From: Candidula unifasciata
Taxonomy: Eukaryota > Mollusca > Gastropoda > Stylommatophora > Geomitridae
Direction: 5' to 3'
Length of the DNA stretch: 64,000 nucleotides
Assembly: GCA_905116865.2 (NCBI GenBank)
Contig: CAJHNH020007556.1
Location: forward strand, 28,501-92,500
The translations under genes were made by a program, and so were the position numbers. Shown here piece by piece: positions 59,886 through 64,000 of this stretch. Every line of letters starts with the position of its first letter. Positions within the stretch are counted from its first letter, which is position 1. The notes below the pieces were generated by a model. That model was not told the DNA's origin and did no database searches. It saw only the letters and a program-made list of their open reading frames with translations.

Positions 59886-60269
59886 GTATACCAGACCTTT
59901 ATGTACAACAAATGTGAAAAAACGAAGTTTGTGACGTCGAAAAATGTGCTGCATGGTTAATGGCAATGCAATATGCAGGTGAATGAATGTCGTCTGCAGG
60001 TGGAGTAATTTTTTGCCCCCAAAACAGAATGGTGTGATCAACTGAAGCAATCAGAATTACCGTTCAAGAAATAACAACAGACACGTTGCACATGGTATTC
60101 GACAATATGAAGAAACGTGTACAGTCAGGTCCTGAAGCCCGTGGTGGATATTTCCAATACCTTTAATAATGACTATATCACTAGTACTTTCCAGCTTCCC
60201 CCCAAAACAACTTCAGACCATAGCCGTGACTATCATAACTAATTTAATGACTTTTTAGCACATTTTTAG

Positions 60270-60420
60270 GGGGGGGGGGGGGGGGGGGGGGACCTTATGT
60301 AGTTGGGTTTTTGACATTTGCTCTGCTTGCAAAGTGTTAAAATACTTTACAAGCACTCTGTGCGCGCGCGTGTGTGTGTATGTGTGTGTAACTATCTCTC
60401 TGTCCATTTGTATATCTACC
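60270..60420. repeat. Poly-G run and GT-rich tract in intron 3
   Basis: Poly-G at 60269-60290, then a CG/TG run near 60362-60390. Confidence 0.9.
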
Positions 60421-60568
60421 TTTTTGTCTGATTGTTTATCACTGAGTATATTTTGTTCAATATTTATTCTTGTCTCTGTCCGTGTACCTGACTTTCTTTC
60501 GATTTCAATAATTATTTTGTGACAGCTTACGGGACATTAATGTTTATTTATTGTCCTAATCTAAACAG

Positions 60569-60705
60569 GATAGATTATCGATCTCGTCACCTTTGACCCT
60601 TCAGCTGGTAAAGTCTGAGCAAGTGGTAGACTCCTGCAGCCTTAATCTCACCACCGAGCACCTGGTTCATGAAACCATCTCTGTCTTAGGAGCCCACAGA
60701 ACCAG
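60569..60705 (+). CDS. Exon 4: extracellular segment with N-glycosylation site
   Basis: Acceptor CTAATCTAAACAG, donor ACCAG|GTATGC (60706). It enters in phase 0 and leaves in phase 2, which fits exon 5. The frame gives DRLSISSPLTLQLVKSEQVV, then DSCSLNLTTEHLVHETISVL and GAHRT. There is one Cys and an N-L-T sequon. I do not recognise a domain. Confidence 0.72.
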
Positions 60706-60840
60706 GTATGCCTGACTTCACGTTTAATGTCCATGCTTGTTGTATGAGAGAAATGGGTGTTGGATGTTGAATTATTGCTCGTTTTTCTTCTGTTCAGTGC
60801 ATTGCTTCTTTTCGTTCACGAAATAACGATTTTAAAGGGG

Positions 60841-60988
60841 AAGGGTGAAAAGGGGGGGGGGGGGGGGAGTTGAAATACAGTAGATATAATTTTGTGACAT
60901 ATACCACCCTCAGGATGTGACGTAGTGGTAATAGGTATTTACCTAGAGACACATGCGAACACGCAACATGCACGAAGAGGGACAGAAG

Positions 60989-61038
<50 letters not shown>

Positions 61039-61050
61039 GAGGGATTTGAG
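60841..61050. repeat. Poly-G and (GA)n tracts in intron 4
   Basis: Poly-G at 60853-60868 and nearly pure GA at 60990-61034. Confidence 0.93.
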
Positions 61051-61204
61051 CTGAAGACTGTCAAATTGGGTATTGTTTATAATACTATAAACTATATATC
61101 TATTCAAAACTGTTCTCGCTTTAATAATAAATTTGAAAAGCCACACACACTTTTAACAATTTACAATGAAATAATATCACGACACTCTACCTGGTCTGGA
61201 CTTA

Positions 61205-61360
61205 GGTTACTGTGTAACCGTCACGCACCATAGTATAATCTAACGCGTGAACTGAATTTCTGGGCTTTGTACCTGGGAACGAATCCGGATTGTGACAAAA
61301 TGCACTTTGCGTCACCGGATATTAACCGCCCTGTGCACGGTCCTAGTGGGGTTCAGCTTT
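61205..61360 (+). repeat. Dispersed repeat H, worn
   Basis: Resembles 47155-47325 in order: AACGCGTGAACTGAATTTC, GACAAAATGCACTTTGCGTC, ACCGGATATTAACCGCC and TCCTAGTGGGGTTCAGC. Confidence 0.45.
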
Positions 61361-61372
61361 ACTCACCGGTGA

Positions 61373-61923
61373 AATCATCATCGTCATAGAGCAGGTCCTT
61401 TGCATACGTCGCTCTTATTAAGGTCTGCCTGAAAGAAACTCCGGCTCTCACCAGCTCTCCCGCTTCGTGTACTTTCCCATTCAAGGAATCACTTATATCC
61501 TGAGCCCATCTTCGTGTTGGTCGGCCACTGTCCTTCCTTCCTAGTACCATGCCCTCTGCTATTATTTTATTCCCTATCCACAATGGCGCTTGATGTGACC
61601 AAAATATTTCAGTTTTCGAGACAAGATGCTGTTTATTATCCAATCTTTCTTGGTGTTTCGGTTGTGTGTGTTTTTTTTTTTTTTTTAATGTCAGTATTTT
61701 TCTTATTCTTTGTCCATGGTATTCTGAACATCTTTCTGTAGAATTGCAGCTCAAAAGCCCCTATTTTCTTTCTTAAGGACTGAAAGATTGTCCACGACTC
61801 ACATCTGTATGTTGCTACAGGAAAGATGCACAATCTCAAAATTGTCATTAGGATTTCTTTGCTGATGCTTAACCATAGACTTTTAATGCTGTTTAATCGG
61901 TTACATAATACAATATACAACAA
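61373..61923 (-). mobile_element. RTE-like 3' fragment (family G), antisense in intron 4
   Basis: On the minus strand: YIVLCNRLNSIKSLWLSISK, RCESWTIFQSLRKKIGAFEL, FYRKMFRIPWTKNKKN, a poly-A interruption, TEIFWSHQAP, EGMVLGRKDSGRPTRRWAQD, KVHEAGELVRAGVSFRQTL, ending in ATGACGATGATG. It shares its tail with 29690-29955 and 43370-43515. Confidence 0.82.
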
Positions 61924-62156
61924 GCTATGCCAAACTGATTTAGAAGATAACAGACTGTACGCTAAATATGAACCATTTTTGTTGAAAGAAAAAGCTAACT
62001 ATTACTGTTAAAAAATGCACTGTAGTTTTCTATTGTTCAATCGAATGAAATACTAAAATAAACTATTATAGAACTGATCGCAGACAGATTTAAAACTGTC
62101 GGTCTGATTTATTTATCAGGCAGTCATACACATATTATTTTTTTTTTCGTTCCTAG

Positions 62157-64000
62157 GTTCCTGCTTACAATAGAAAAGGATTGCTCTACGTTTTCAGATA
62201 CCAGGGCTAATGAACGTGATCAGTATGTTCCTGAGAAGTCTACTAATGAAGTTCATCTGAATCAATCAGAAACCTATGACGATGACCAGCAGTTAAGTCG
62301 AAACGAGTTAAACCACCAAAGAAACGGAATCAGCACGACTACTAGGAACGTTAGAGGTAACATTCTCTTGACGAACCCCAAAACCAGTGAAGGTATCGTG
62401 ACAACTTTACAACCAATGCAGACCACACTAAATATTAAAGCAGCTTCCACAAACACCTTGAACTGTGGAGAAGAAGATGTGCGTTGTTCCAAATCATTGG
62501 ATTCTAATTTGGGAAATAAAAAGATGTCCTCAGACTATACGTTTCAGTCTCCATTTATCAACGAGTATTCCAATACTGTTAGCAGTGGTTTAAATAATAA
62601 TAAACTATCTTCAAACTTCCTTGTCAGTCAGTATAAACATTTGAATACATTGACTATCACACCCACAGTACAACATGAAATTGTACCTCATCAGATGACT
62701 AGTCCTGACAATTACATATTGAAATATGATTTGCCAAATAGTCACTTAGCCTTTTCAACGATTGTATCTGAGCAAACAAGCAAAGAAACATTCAGTAAAC
62801 CTGGTGATGATACAAATGAAAATCAAGGACATCGTAAAAAAAGGAACGGTGATAATAAATTTGATAAATTTGAATCTGTTAATTCTTACCCACTGATTTG
62901 GTCATTTACAGATAAACATTCTAGTCTACCAGCTGAAATTGTAGACGCAACACCCGTTGATAACCTGCTGGAAACAATAAAACAAGCGACATTTGGTAGT
63001 CAAGTAGCATTTAAACATGTTGATAAAATTACATATAGTCTAGTCAGTGCTGAAGCATCAGATTCTGTATCGTCAGTACATTTAAAAAATATAAATGTGA
63101 TACCCAGCGGTGCCGAAACTCTTCAGTTGACAGCTACATATATTCGACTGTTTCCAACTCTGTATTCTTCCAATACGAATTTTGGTGTTCATACAATTCT
63201 AGCAGATCTTTCCCAATTCGGTGTTTTCTGAATATACCTTTCACAGTGACCATGAAATGATGTCTGCTAGTACAATGCATAATTCACTTCATTCACTCTT
63301 TTATAATTCACCGGTGCTCGTAGAAGCTGAAAACGGAGATCTCACGTTAGACACTATTCTTCTTGCACCATCTGAAACTGTATGGACAGAGATCAGTGCA
63401 ACAAGTCTTCGAACTAGCGGTTTTCCAGGTAGCCAAGATAATCAAGCCCCCAAAGTTGAGTCAACATTTCTTCATCCAACCTCTTCCCAGTTAATTTCAA
63501 TGGCAGAAGATCGTATCAAATCTCCACTAGTGTCATCATCACACTGGTTCGAACCTAATACAATGAGCAGAGAGGATGACTATCTATCTGAAAACAGAGG
63601 AGATGAACAAATAAAACTAACTAGTATGACTGCCTCCGGTTCCAATGTTTCAAATGACATGAAAAGCGAGTTTAGTTACGTGACATCTTCACCAGAACTC
63701 GTCATGGATAACACTCAATCATTAGTATCACAACATGTCGCTTCGCATAGCGTTTATATTTCTGAACTGACATCGTCTAGTGAGTATGAGATATCTTCTT
63801 GGGCCGATGAAAGCCCACTGCAGTCAACAGCGCCATTGTTAAAAGAATACACAACCTCTGTTAATGAACTAGTAACATCACCCTCCGTAGATTTAAAGAC
63901 AACGCCATTAATCCATTTGACAAAATCATCAGCGTGGAATCTTAACTTCGAACTCTCAACCGTAAAATATCCTTCTATGGAGCACTTTAGGGTGTCTTCT
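62157..64000 (+). CDS. Exon 5 (partial): Ser/Thr-rich region with RKKR site and one frame change
   Basis: Acceptor TTTTTTTCGTTCCTAG. The first G completes Arg from exon 4, then FLLTIEKDCSTFSDTRANER and on, open in this frame to the TGA at 63229-63231. A furin-type RKKR is at 62833-62844; CGEEDVRC is near 62463-62490. From just before the TGA the +1 frame (SEYTFHSDHEMMSASTMHN onward) is open to the window end, about 256 codons of the same Ser/Thr-rich, low-Cys composition. One extra T in the TTTT run at 63224-63227 would explain the change; a sequencing error, a real frameshift or a small intron are all possible. The gene continues beyond the window; no membrane segment seen yet. Confidence 0.75.

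Larger units (their letters stand above)
55010..60568 (+). other. Intron 3 of the extracellular-protein gene (inferred)
   Basis: GTAATG donor at 55010, CTAAACAG acceptor at 60568. It contains SINE-B copies (55460-55820), the E-U-U-E structure (55982-59892) and simple repeats. The 59893-60268 part holds nothing recognisable. Confidence 0.6.

Overview
This is eukaryotic, intron-bearing and extremely repeat-rich DNA, most likely from a marine invertebrate. A mollusc is my best guess, because degraded RTE-like non-LTR retrotransposons, tRNA-headed SINEs and long low-complexity tracts dominate; I cannot name the species. There is no prokaryotic gene organisation, and nearly all long open frames are artefacts of simple repeats.

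The only convincing host gene is in the right third, on the + strand. A signal-peptide exon (44612-44689) is followed by three small cysteine-containing exons (54317-54441, 54949-55009, 60569-60705) and a large Ser/Thr-rich exon starting at 62157 that runs off the window. All splice sites are GT/AG and all junction phases agree. The predicted product is a secreted or membrane-anchored extracellular protein with a furin-type RKKR site. Its last exon changes frame once near 63224. Its introns are packed with transposons.

Layout: 1-1330, 3' part of an RTE-like element (family A). 2.7-6.1 kb, SINE pieces, homopolymer C/G tracts, a (GAA)n tract and a small TIR element. 7.2-7.6 kb, a palindromic MITE. 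8.4-13.9 kb, SINEs and microsatellites. 14.37-15.71 kb, a 1.34-kb (GGAA)n tract. 17.8-19.0 kb, hAT copy 1 carrying an RTE fragment. 20.3-21.0 kb, RTE fragments. 23.0-24.0 kb, SINEs. 24.06-25.55 kb, a large fold-back element. 27.45-28.19 kb, (ATCT)n changing abruptly to (GTCT)n. 29.7-31.9 kb, retroelement tails and SINEs. 34.94-36.60 kb, a 34-bp satellite with an internal inversion and a dimeric higher-order pattern. 36.6-41.1 kb, more retroelement pieces, one with a nested RNase H element. 41.4-43.1 kb, a 21-bp minisatellite and hAT copy 2. 44.6 kb to the end, the spliced gene, with a 2.8-kb RTE-A copy holding hAT copy 3 in intron 1 and a two-unit duplication bracketed by palindromic elements in intron 3.

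The most interesting structures are: (1) three hAT-like elements, each with an exact 8-bp target duplication and each carrying captured RTE 3' ends; (2) a composite arrangement E-U-U-E at 55982-59892 whose outer and inner 7-bp flanks match crosswise, as expected from integration of a circle or movement as a composite unit; (3) element E itself, a near-perfect palindrome whose exact dyad centre is occupied by a second, hAT-like MITE.
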